Source: Succinatimonas sp. CAG:777 (GTDB taxonomy: Bacteria > Pseudomonadota > Gammaproteobacteria > Enterobacterales > Succinivibrionaceae). Taken from it: 24,427 nt of DNA. Shown here in pieces: positions 7,585-14,921 of the stretch. The stretch lies in NCBI GenBank assembly GCA_000431835.1, contig HF987919.1, positions 1 to 24,427 on the forward strand, read 5' to 3'. The notes beneath the pieces were generated by a model that was not told the DNA's origin, did no database searches, and saw only the letters and a program-made list of their open reading frames with translations. The position numbers and the translations under genes are program-made. Position 1 is the first letter of the stretch. Each line of letters opens with the position of its first letter.

Positions 7585-8163
7585 AGTTCTAATTGCTATG
7601 AATATGGAATTCAGACGGCTTCTTTTTATATGCCTGGAGAATTTATCCCTCATGTAAGAATTGTCAAAACCGCTTTGGATTATGCTGATGAAGGTAAAAA
7701 TTTTGGTTTGCCTTATGTATCTGTAAGTGAGCCTGCTCCTTTTGATACTACACTTTTAAATTACAATTGGCAGATCTGGAACACTAAAGCTTTTTCTCTG
7801 TATGGTGGAGCTAATAACAGAATTGAAGGCTTTATATGTAAAAGTGAATTAAATGCAGTTTTGCGTTTTATGATCAAAAAAGGGATTGTAAACAAAAAAT
7901 CCTATGATCTAGCTTGTGTCTCAGAAATTATCAATGAAAAAGATCTTGTAGTATTGCAAGCTACATGTGCCGGTATCTTTTATAAAAAGAAGAGAGCTGG
8001 TGATTTCGTAAGACGAGGCGATGAGTTAGGTCGAATTTTAGATCATTATGATGGTACTCTAAAAGCTCGTCTTTTCTCATATGTAGATGGCATTATGTTC
8101 TTCTTTCATGACTCGCCGTTAACCCTACAGAACACTCCTTTGTTTAAGATAGATGTAGCATAG
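7585..8163 (+). pseudogene. Remnant of an M14-type deacylase (succinylglutamate desuccinylase/aspartoacylase family)
   Basis: The longest start-to-stop frame (7630-8163, 177 residues) matches only the C-terminal half of AstE/AspA-like zinc deacylases. It has PHVRIV, then FGLPYV, PFDTTLLNYNWQIWNTKAF, and a final beta-barrel domain (GIFYKKKRAGDFVRRGDELGRIL and VDGIMFF). Family-like sequence continues in frame upstream of the ATG (15 codons from 7585: SSNCYEYGIQTASFY) before TAA codons at 7582 and 7576, so 7630 is not the original start. The N-terminal zinc site (HxxE and the later His) is missing, there is no ribosome site at 7630, and only about 200 non-coding bases separate it from fliJ. It is most likely a decayed gene within the flagellar cluster. 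A short expressed protein cannot be excluded, because the remaining frame is clean. Confidence 0.65.
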
Positions 8164-8531
8164 TCAAAGAGATTATTTATTCATTGCCCAATATTCATAA
8201 ATAAGAGCTTAAAATAACTGTCACATTGCAGATTGAATGTTACCTTTTGATCTGCTCTTTTTGAGCAAAAGTACATTTTGCTTAAATAAGCTATCTAGGG
8301 ATGTTTTTTTCTTTTGATGTTCTCATTCTCTCTTCCTAATCAAAAATCTAAGCAAAAAGCTCAGTCACTGGCTCACATCCACAAATAGAGTCAAGTTTAA
8401 AACTTGGCAAAGTATTTGCATCTATAAGTTCAAATAAAGACAAACATCTTTATGAAACGTAAAAGAAAATTAAATAACTAATTGAATTATTAAATAAAAA
8501 TATACAGCTGTCTTGTAAGAGAGGATGTGCA
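8164..8531. other. Non-coding region upstream of fliK
   Basis: No gene is visible in these 368 bases. Just after the deacylase remnant, GCAGAT (8228-8233) can pair with ATCTGC (8250-8255) and is followed by TCTTTTT, a possible weak terminator. AGCAAAA (8264-8270) and TTTTGCT (8276-8282) form a second small hairpin with a five-base loop. The clearest element is the sigma54 promoter at 8405-8420, listed separately. The remainder is A/T-rich leader to fliK. Confidence 0.55.
8405..8420 (+). promoter_or_regulatory. Sigma54 (RpoN) promoter of fliK and the downstream fli genes
   Basis: TGGCAAAGTATTTGCA reads as a -24 TGGCA element and a -12 TTGCA element at exactly the consensus spacing, with both invariant dinucleotides (GG and GC) present. 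The predicted transcription start is near 8431, about 100 bases before fliK. The site lies in a non-coding gap at the head of a co-directional gene run, where a promoter is needed because of the deacylase remnant and possible terminators upstream. It presumably needs an RpoN-dependent activator of the FlrC/FleQ type. Confidence 0.8.
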
Positions 8532-10403
8532 ATGCAAAACATAGGCAATACATATCAGACTATTAAAAACAATGTTGCCTCTAACGGCAACGTTAATTCA
8601 ACTGTGTCTAAACAGAATGCTTCTGACTTTAGTGATCTATTCTGTTCTCTAACTGGAGTCATTAACTCAAAATCACTGACTGCAACTTCATCAGTACAGA
8701 ACTTCATGAATGTAAAAAGTTCTGTAAAAACAATCAAGAATGTAAAGAGCACAAGCTCTAATAAGACACTTGATAAGTCATCTAACTTGAAAACTGATAC
8801 TCTTGCATATAACAAAAATTCAGTAAAGCAGAATAATCATGCTGTAAAGACAGAGTCAGCTAAAGATGAAGATGTTAGAGCAAATTTAGATGATGAAGAA
8901 AACTTATCAAATAAAAAATTATCATCGAATGATGAAATCATAATCTCAGATCTTTTAGGTACAGATAATACAGAGCTAGTTTTAGACAATACTGACTTAT
9001 TAGGCAATACCAATAACTATACTGTTGATTTTTCTAATTCAAATCAATTGATGAATGCAAGTGATGTTAATGCTTTAAATCAGAAAATTGAGTTAGTAGA
9101 TAAAATAGTGCAGAGAAGTTCTAATTTAATTAGCTCTAATGCTAATAACGCTGATAGCTTACAGTCTAGCTCATTCGATACAGAGAATTTAAAGAATTCA
9201 CTTTTAAATCTTTCAAATGAGGATTTAAGTTACATTGAGAATTTAGATGACTCTAAATTAAATGAATTTGTCAAAACAGCAATTGATGACACTTTAAAAT
9301 CAGATGTAAATGCATCAAAAAATACTTTAAATGCAAGTCCATCAGGAGAGAGTAATCTTGATTCATGGTTCAATGAACTTTTAGGTGATGCAGAGGTTGA
9401 ATCAGTTAAAGTAACTACCAATGATAGTGAAAATACTGATTTTGGTGCTGAGGATTTTGATTTAATTGAGCAGAGCTTAAAGTTATCTCAATCACTTGAT
9501 GAAAAACTTTCTAAAGAAGATGTAAAGAGCAAGATTGCCGCTATTATGGATTCTAAAAAAGAAGCTACTGAAAACACTTTAGCTAAATCCTTAGAATTAT
9601 TAAGGGGAACAACCCAGGGCAATACTAATACAAGCTCAAGAGTTACTCTTGATAGCACCGGTTTAAATCAAGTTAATTTAAATAATACTCAAGATCAGAA
9701 GATAAGCTCAAATGGTTTTCAAAGTCTAGAGCAGGCAATAAAGTCAGCTTTTGAAAGCTCAAGCTCAGTAATGTCATCAGACTTATCACAGGAAGGTAAC
9801 TCTGACACTAATCAGAATCAGTCATTCCAGAGTATGTTACAGCAGTCTGCTGCAACTAATAAGGAAAACACTCAGAACCAGATATCAAAACAGTTTGACT
9901 TATTGAGCATGTCATCTAACTTAAAGCAAAATGCGCAGGCTTTAACTGAAAAAGTAATGCAGATGGCATCAAAGAACTTAAAGACTATGGATTTGACTTT
10001 AAACCCACATGGTTTAGGTAAGATGAAGATTTCTCTAGATGTAGGTTCTGCTGATGATGTTACCAAGATTTCTATTTCAGCAAGCTCTCCTGCTACTAAA
10101 GCTTTAGTAGAGCAGGGCATGGAAGTTTTAAGACAGACCTTAAGAAATAACGACATTAATGCTAAGACAGAGGTTACTGAATATGAAGACAACCATTCAA
10201 ATCAGAACTCAAATCAGGAATTTGCAGGCAATGAGCAACAGTCTCAACATGGTCAGCAAGAGCAAAATCATGATGAACTAAGTTATGGCGCATTCTTTGC
10301 AACAAATGATGAGGATGATAATCAGTCAGAAAATCTGACAGAAAATCAGACTGAAAATATAATGAACTCACAAAATGGTGATTCTGTAAGCTATTTTGCG
10401 TAA
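8532..10403 (+). CDS. fliK: Flagellar hook-length control protein FliK
   Basis: FliK is an exported ruler that measures the hook and then switches export specificity by contacting FlhB. The 623-residue product has the expected form. A long, low-complexity N-terminal and central part rich in Asn, Ser, Asp and Lys spans to about residue 460. The conserved C-terminal hook domain at about 470-555 includes LTLNPHGLGKMKISLDV (from residue 488) and the VEQGMEVLRQTLRNNDI helix. A Gln/Asn/Glu-rich tail follows. It is longer than E. coli FliK (375), but length varies widely in this family and tracks hook length. GAGAGG lies before the ATG. It is the first gene after the sigma54 promoter at 8405. Confidence 0.9.
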   Translation: MQNIGNTYQTIKNNVASNGNVNSTVSKQNASDFSDLFCSLTGVINSKSLTATSSVQNFMNVKSSVKTIKNVKSTSSNKTLDKSSNLKTDTLAYNKNSVKQNNHAVKTESAKDEDVRANLDDEENLSNKKLSSNDEIIISDLLGTDNTELVLDNTDLLGNTNNYTVDFSNSNQLMNASDVNALNQKIELVDKIVQRSSNLISSNANNADSLQSSSFDTENLKNSLLNLSNEDLSYIENLDDSKLNEFVKTAIDDTLKSDVNASKNTLNASPSGESNLDSWFNELLGDAEVESVKVTTNDSENTDFGAEDFDLIEQSLKLSQSLDEKLSKEDVKSKIAAIMDSKKEATENTLAKSLELLRGTTQGNTNTSSRVTLDSTGLNQVNLNNTQDQKISSNGFQSLEQAIKSAFESSSSVMSSDLSQEGNSDTNQNQSFQSMLQQSAATNKENTQNQISKQFDLLSMSSNLKQNAQALTEKVMQMASKNLKTMDLTLNPHGLGKMKISLDVGSADDVTKISISASSPATKALVEQGMEVLRQTLRNNDINAKTEVTEYEDNHSNQNSNQEFAGNEQQSQHGQQEQNHDELSYGAFFATNDEDDNQSENLTENQTENIMNSQNGDSVSYFA

Positions 10404-10459
10404 AAATCAACAGATTATTTAATTCTCTGTGCCATAATATAAATAATTAGGAGAGAGTT

Positions 10460-10996
10460 ATGGCTGAAAAGAAAAAAGATGACGAACTGGATAGCCCAAA
10501 GCGTGGTAAGAAGCTATTTATTCTTATCGCAGCCTTGTTGTTAGTAATCTTAGGTGTTAGTGGCTATTTTGGTGCTGCTTACTTCTTGCAGTTACCTCCA
10601 TTTGACCCTCCTGGGCCTACCGCTGAAGAAATCGCAGCTCAAAAGGCTGAAGAAGAAAAATCTCAAAAACTTCTGCAGCGCGAGATCTATGTTAAGTGCT
10701 CAGAGAAATTCTCTTTTAACATCAAGAGTGAAAGAAGATTACATACAGGTCAGGTAGATGTGGTGTTAGTCGTTCAAGGCGAAGAGAACGAAGCTTTAGC
10801 TAAGAAACATCTGACTTTAATCGATAGTGTTATTTTTGATAAACTCAGCGCACAGACCTATGAAGGACTGCTGTTACCTTCAGGACGTCAGAGACTTAAA
10901 AGAGAGTTACTAGATGCTACAAGAGCAAAAATGTCTGAAATTGCTAAAGCTCCAGTAGTTGATAAGATCCTCTTTACTAGCTTTGTCCTGCAGTAG
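10460..10996 (+). CDS. fliL: Flagellar basal body-associated protein FliL
   Basis: FliL is a single-pass inner-membrane protein that forms a ring around the stators and supports torque. The 178-residue product has a charged start (MAEKKKDDELDSPKRGKK), one transmembrane helix at about 19-40 (LFILIAALLLVILGVSGYFG), a proline-rich then charged linker, and a periplasmic domain. The domain ends in the conserved pattern RQRLKRELLDATRAKM followed by VDKILFTSFVLQ. AGGAGAGAG before the ATG is a strong ribosome site. It is followed by fliM after 11 bases, the usual order. Confidence 0.95.
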   Translation: MAEKKKDDELDSPKRGKKLFILIAALLLVILGVSGYFGAAYFLQLPPFDPPGPTAEEIAAQKAEEEKSQKLLQREIYVKCSEKFSFNIKSERRLHTGQVDVVLVVQGEENEALAKKHLTLIDSVIFDKLSAQTYEGLLLPSGRQRLKRELLDATRAKMSEIAKAPVVDKILFTSFVLQ

Positions 10997-11007
10997 GAGA
11001 AATATTT

Positions 11008-12054
11008 GTGACTGAATTTTTAACGCAGGATGAAATTGATGCTCTGTTACACGGAGCAGATGATGTAGAGCCAGAAGAGCCGCAAGACGTCTCGGGCGTC
11101 AAAACCTTTGATTTTGGTTCCCAGGAACGTATTGTTCGTGGTCGTATGCCAACACTTGAGCTTGTTGATGAGCGTTTTGCTCGTCACATGCGTATCAGTT
11201 TGTTTAACATGATGCGTCATTCAGCTGAAGTGACCTGGACTGGCGTGAACATGATGAAGTTTGGTGAATACCTGCAGACTCTGTATGTGCCAACTTCATT
11301 GAACATGGTGCGCTTTAGACCTTTAAAAGGTACTGCTCTAATTACTTTAGAGGCTCGATTAGTATTCATCCTTGTAGAAAACTTCTTTGGTGGTGAAGGT
11401 CGTTTTAGAACCAAGATTGAAGGTCGTGAATTCACCCCAACTGAAAGAAGAATTATTCAAAAACTCTTAAAGATGGTTTTTGCCGATTACAAGGAAGCCT
11501 GGGCTCCTGTGATGGATGCCGAGTTTGAATACTTAGACTCAGAAGTTAACCCTTCAATGGCAAATATTGTCAGTCCATCTGAAGTCTTAGTTGTAAACCA
11601 GTTCCATATTGATCTTGATGGTGGTGGCGGTGATCTGCATATTTGCTTCCCATATTCAATGATTGAGCCTATTCGTGAACTTTTAGATGCTGGTGTTCAG
11701 TCAGATAAAGGTGATACCGATGTTCGCTGGAACAAGGCTTTACGTGAAGAAGTTATGGATGTTAACGTTGATATGAGAGTAAAGCTCTTAGATACTTTAG
11801 TCTCACTGCGTGACATTATGAATTTCCAGCCAGGTGATATCCTCAACGTGGAGATCCCTGAAAACCTCTTGGTCTATATCGAGGATCTGCCAAGCTACAG
11901 AGCTAAATTAGGCCAGTCTAAAGAAAAGCTTGCAATTAAGATTTCCGAAGTTCTTGAGAGACCTAAGAGTGCTAAGAACGATTTGAGCTTCATCAAGGGC
12001 AATAATATGAATGTAGCTGATGATGAAGAAGTTGAAGAATTTGATGATGATTAA
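11008..12054 (+). CDS. fliM: Flagellar motor switch protein FliM
   Basis: FliM is the middle C-ring protein; phosphorylated CheY binds its N-terminal peptide to change rotation sense. The start is GTG at 11008, chosen because AGGAGA sits seven bases upstream and the protein then begins with TEFLTQDEIDALLHG, the conserved CheY-binding motif (residues 4-15). The 348-residue product continues with the middle domain (RIVRGRMPTLELVDERFARH, ENFFGGEGRF) and a C-terminal SpoA domain at about 245-320 (VDMRVKLLDTLVSLRDIMNF, GDILNVEIPENLLVYIEDLP). An acidic tail closes it. fliN begins eight bases after the stop. Confidence 0.97.
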   Translation: MTEFLTQDEIDALLHGADDVEPEEPQDVSGVKTFDFGSQERIVRGRMPTLELVDERFARHMRISLFNMMRHSAEVTWTGVNMMKFGEYLQTLYVPTSLNMVRFRPLKGTALITLEARLVFILVENFFGGEGRFRTKIEGREFTPTERRIIQKLLKMVFADYKEAWAPVMDAEFEYLDSEVNPSMANIVSPSEVLVVNQFHIDLDGGGGDLHICFPYSMIEPIRELLDAGVQSDKGDTDVRWNKALREEVMDVNVDMRVKLLDTLVSLRDIMNFQPGDILNVEIPENLLVYIEDLPSYRAKLGQSKEKLAIKISEVLERPKSAKNDLSFIKGNNMNVADDEEVEEFDDD

Positions 12055-12062
12055 GGTGAAAT

Positions 12063-12464
12063 ATGTCAGACGATCAGAAATTAGCAGATGAATGGGCCGC
12101 AGCTCTAGGAGCACAGGATTCAGGTTCTGACCCAACTGCAGCTCCTATTGAAGAGTTTGAAGAGGATAGCTCAGCTAATAAAGCGCCGCTTTCAGTTGAA
12201 GAGCGTAAAAAGTTAGATTCTATCTTGGATATTCCTGTAACCATTACCATGGAAGTAGGTCATGCCAAGATCTCTATCCGTAACCTGTTACAGTTAAATC
12301 AGGGGTCTGTAATCGAACTTGAAAGATTAGCTGGTGAGCCTTTAGATGTTTTAGTTAACGGCACTTTGATTGCTCACGGTGAAGTTGTTGTAGTTAACGA
12401 CAAATTCGGTATCAGATTGACTGATGTTATCAGCCAGGTTGAGAGAATTAAAAAGCTTCAATAA
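12063..12464 (+). CDS. fliN: Flagellar motor switch protein FliN
   Basis: FliN forms the base of the C ring with FliM and docks FliH. The 133-residue product has an acidic, Ala-rich N-terminus and the SpoA domain at about 55-130, with the typical run DIPVTITMEVGHAKISIRNLLQL, QGSVIELERLAGEPLDVLVNG and LIAHGEVVVVNDKFGIRLTDV. Length and motifs match E. coli FliN (137). The ribosome site AAGGTGA overlaps the fliM stop codon. The stop is one base before the likely fliO start, so translation is probably coupled. Confidence 0.96.
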   Translation: MSDDQKLADEWAAALGAQDSGSDPTAAPIEEFEEDSSANKAPLSVEERKKLDSILDIPVTITMEVGHAKISIRNLLQLNQGSVIELERLAGEPLDVLVNGTLIAHGEVVVVNDKFGIRLTDVISQVERIKKLQ

Positions 12465-12465
12465 G

Positions 12466-12894
12466 ATGAGATTATTGTTATCCCTATGCCTGCTGTCTTA
12501 TGCAGGCATTGCCGTATCTGATGAGACTACCTCAGGTCATGAATTATCCTCTGCAAGTCAACTTTTCACTTGGCTTCTATCTACCTTTGCAATTTTAGCT
12601 ATAATCCTTGTTGTAGCTTACCTTTTGAAGAAAACACGTTTTGTAAGAAATAATTCAGGCAAGCTTGTTATATTAAATCAGCTATATTTAGGCCCTAAGC
12701 AAAGAGTGGTTGTAGTAAAGGCTAAGAACAGACAGATAATGCTGGGCGTTACTCAAAGTCAAATCACCTATTTAACCGATTTAGATGATGAGAAAGCTGA
12801 GTTTGACAAGGTATTAGAAGATCACTCAAAGGCTAATACAGATACAGAAAACAGTATAGAGCAGGGTTCACATGATATTTCAAAGAGCAATTGA
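12466..12894 (+). CDS. fliO: Flagellar biosynthesis protein FliO
   Basis: FliO is a membrane scaffold that helps assemble the FliP pore of the export gate. I start it at 12466, one base after the fliN stop, because this gives a 142-residue protein with a hydrophobic signal-like N-terminus (MRLLLSLCLLSYAGIAVS). The upstream in-frame ATG at 12424 would overlap fliN and add an odd charged leader. A transmembrane helix at about 33-53 (WLLSTFAILAIILVVAYLLK) is followed by the conserved cytoplasmic stretch LVILNQLYLGPKQRVVVVKAKNRQIMLGVT. Conservation is low in this family, so position between fliN and fliP matters. The end overlaps the open frame of fliP. Confidence 0.88.
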   Translation: MRLLLSLCLLSYAGIAVSDETTSGHELSSASQLFTWLLSTFAILAIILVVAYLLKKTRFVRNNSGKLVILNQLYLGPKQRVVVVKAKNRQIMLGVTQSQITYLTDLDDEKAEFDKVLEDHSKANTDTENSIEQGSHDISKSN

Positions 12895-12907
12895 ATCTAA
12901 AGAGTAC

Positions 12908-13726
12908 ATGGCAAATTCAAAAGCCATGCTGTCAAAACTCAGGTCTTTAAAGAAGAGTCTTGCTATAAGTTCTGTATTAACTCTTATAACAGGACTTATT
13001 CTGTTTTTATTGCCTACTCAAAGTATTGCGGCAAATCTCGATATATCAGCATTTACAGTAAAGACCAATCCAGACGGTACACAGGATTACTCATTATCAC
13101 TACAGGTTGTGATCTTAATGACTTTATTGTCATTCTTACCATCAATCTTAGTAATGATGACCTCCTTTACACGTATTGTCATTGTGCTTGCAATTTTGCG
13201 TCAGGCCATAGGTTTACAGACCTCACCATCAAATCAGGTGTTAATTGGTATTGCCTTTTTTATGACCATTTTTGTGATGACTCCTGTTTTTGATGATATG
13301 TATACACAGGCAATTGAGCCATATATGAATGATAAAATCCAGGCAAGAGATGCTTTTGAAATTGCACAAAAGCCTTTGCACAAGTTCATGCTCGATCAGA
13401 CCCGTATGACAGATTTAAATGCCTTCTCAGAATTTGCCAACATCAAGATTGACAAACTAGAGGATGTGCCAATGAGAGTGGTAATTCCAGCTTTTATTGT
13501 CAGTGAATTAAAGACAGCATTCCAAATCGGCTTTATGCTGTTCTTACCATTCCTTATCATCGACCTTGTGGTAGCATCAATTCTGATGGCTATGGGTATG
13601 ATGATGTTGTCTCCTATGATTGTGTCGTTGCCATTTAAACTGATGCTGTTTGTGCTGGTAGATGGCTGGTCTCTTATCATGGGAACACTGATGTCCAGTT
13701 TCGGACTCGGTGTCGCAGGAGGGTAG
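12908..13726 (+). CDS. fliP: Flagellar export gate protein FliP
   Basis: FliP forms, with FliQ and FliR, the helical pore of the flagellar type III export gate. The core is highly conserved: SFLPSILVMMTSFTRIVIVL, LRQAIGLQTSPSNQVLIGIA and the C-terminal IDLVVASILMAMGMMMLSPM, with four membrane helices. An N-terminal cleavable signal is visible (a Lys/Arg-rich stretch, a hydrophobic run, then SIAA before NLD), as known for FliP. I prefer ATG 12908 (272 residues, AAAGAG just upstream). ATG 12872 would give 284 residues overlapping fliO by 23 bases, and 12926 is a further option. All are slightly longer than E. coli FliP (245). Confidence 0.95.
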   Translation: MANSKAMLSKLRSLKKSLAISSVLTLITGLILFLLPTQSIAANLDISAFTVKTNPDGTQDYSLSLQVVILMTLLSFLPSILVMMTSFTRIVIVLAILRQAIGLQTSPSNQVLIGIAFFMTIFVMTPVFDDMYTQAIEPYMNDKIQARDAFEIAQKPLHKFMLDQTRMTDLNAFSEFANIKIDKLEDVPMRVVIPAFIVSELKTAFQIGFMLFLPFLIIDLVVASILMAMGMMMLSPMIVSLPFKLMLFVLVDGWSLIMGTLMSSFGLGVAGG

Positions 13727-13729
13727 TGT

Positions 13730-13999
13730 ATGGAACCAGAAGTCTTTGTCGATATTGTCCGTGAAGCTTTAGGTCTGGTGGCACTATTAGTAAGCGCAAG
13801 TATCGTACCTTCATTGTGTGTAGGTCTGTGTGTATCTATCTTCCAGGCTGCAACCTCAATTAACGAGCAGACTTTGTCATTCTTACCTCGTCTGCTTGTA
13901 ACAGTAGGAGCTTTGATGGTAGGTTCTCACTGGGGACTTGAAAAGCTCATGTCCTTTTTCAAGACCATTATTGATTTAATACCACAGGCTGTAGGTTAA
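13730..13999 (+). CDS. fliQ: Flagellar export gate protein FliQ
   Basis: FliQ is a small two-helix subunit of the export gate. The product is 89 residues, the usual size, with hydrophobic segments at about 13-38 and 52-75. Between them is the conserved GLCVSIFQAATSINEQTLSF block. GGAGGG, six bases before the ATG and partly inside the end of fliP, is a strong ribosome site. Its TAA shares one base with the ATG of fliR, so the two are translationally coupled. Confidence 0.96.
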   Translation: MEPEVFVDIVREALGLVALLVSASIVPSLCVGLCVSIFQAATSINEQTLSFLPRLLVTVGALMVGSHWGLEKLMSFFKTIIDLIPQAVG

Positions 14000-14790
14000 T
14001 GGACGTACTTGAGCCAATCACTCTTACAGCAGTAGCTCAGTTTGTCTGGCCACTGTGTCGTATCAGTGCCTTTTTAGCAACAATGTTCGCTGTCTCTGGA
14101 AACTCTTTTCCTATGATGACACGAGCTCTATTGGCTCTTACAATTACTGTCTGTATGCTGCCATCTATTCCCAATCTGGCACCTAACACTGATCCTTTTA
14201 CTGTATACGGCATTATTGTAACTATAAAAGAGTGTTTAATCGGATTAGCTTTGGGTTTGTGTACGCTCTTTATCTCACAGGCTTTTATTATTGCAGGTCA
14301 GGCTGTAGCGATGCAGACAGGTTTAGGCTTTGCTTCCTTAGTTGATCCTGTATCAGGTACCAACTCTCCTGTAGTAGGTCAGTTTTTTACAGTACTGTGT
14401 ACCTTAGTCTTTTTCAGTGTAGATGGTCATTTAATCTTTTTAAGATTATTGCTAGAGAGCTTTAAAGCTCTTCCTATGGGTGGGGCTTTACCATTGTATG
14501 GTATAAGAGAGTTTGTCATATTCTCAGGCTCCATGTTCAAAGCTGGTCTTGCCATGTCCATGAGCGCAATTTGTACTATGCTCGTGGTTAACTTTACTTT
14601 AGGTGTAATGACAAAAGCTGCTCCTCAGTTAAATATCTTTTCTTTAGGTTTTGCCGTAACAATGATTGTAGGACTGTGTGTCCTCTTCCTTTCATTAAAT
14701 GCCTTTATGAGTAACTTTACACATAACTTTAATGCTGTATTCAATACAGCATGTTCCTTAGTAGGAATGAGTTGTGATGGGATCTTGTAA
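13999..14790 (+). CDS. fliR: Flagellar export gate protein FliR
   Basis: FliR completes the FliP-FliQ-FliR export gate in the inner membrane. The 263-residue product has about six hydrophobic segments and the conserved family region IKECLIGLALGLCTLFISQAF followed by AGQAVAMQTGLGFASLVDPVSG. This is the last flagellar gene here. In many gammaproteobacteria flhB follows directly, but a large terminator hairpin and a restriction-modification system follow instead. Confidence 0.95.
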   Translation: MDVLEPITLTAVAQFVWPLCRISAFLATMFAVSGNSFPMMTRALLALTITVCMLPSIPNLAPNTDPFTVYGIIVTIKECLIGLALGLCTLFISQAFIIAGQAVAMQTGLGFASLVDPVSGTNSPVVGQFFTVLCTLVFFSVDGHLIFLRLLLESFKALPMGGALPLYGIREFVIFSGSMFKAGLAMSMSAICTMLVVNFTLGVMTKAAPQLNIFSLGFAVTMIVGLCVLFLSLNAFMSNFTHNFNAVFNTACSLVGMSCDGIL

Positions 14791-14793
14791 ATT

Positions 14794-14869
14794 TTGCTAA
14801 CAATCAAAGAATACCATCAAACTTATTTACTCTGATCCAGATTGAGGGTATTTTGTTAGCAACTTTTTT
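14794..14869 (+). terminator. Strong two-part terminator hairpin after fliR
   Basis: TTGCTAACA at 14794-14802 is the exact reverse complement of TGTTAGCAA at 14854-14862. Inside it AATACC (14810-14815) pairs with GGTATT (14847-14852). A run of six T (14864-14869) follows directly after one C. It lies just downstream of the fliR stop and separates the flagellar block from the restriction-modification genes. Confidence 0.7.
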
Positions 14870-14921
14870 GATTTATATACGTTAATGACTGAATTTCAAT
14901 ATCTTTTCAAGGAATAATTAT

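Noticed and set aside
7630..8163. Intact flagellar accessory gene between fliJ and fliK
   Set aside because: The protein resembles the C-terminal half of zinc deacylases, not any flagellar protein. The family-like sequence extends upstream of its ATG into stop codons, and the catalytic half is missing.
9872..10410. Antisense open frames over the 3' part of fliK
   Set aside because: They are mirror readings of the Asn/Ser/Gln-rich fliK codons, have no ribosome site, and their products resemble no known family.
12424..12465. Upstream in-frame ATG for fliO inside fliN
   Set aside because: It would add 14 mostly charged residues ahead of an otherwise typical signal-like N-terminus and overlap fliN by 41 bases. 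The ATG at 12466, one base after the fliN stop, is a better coupled start.
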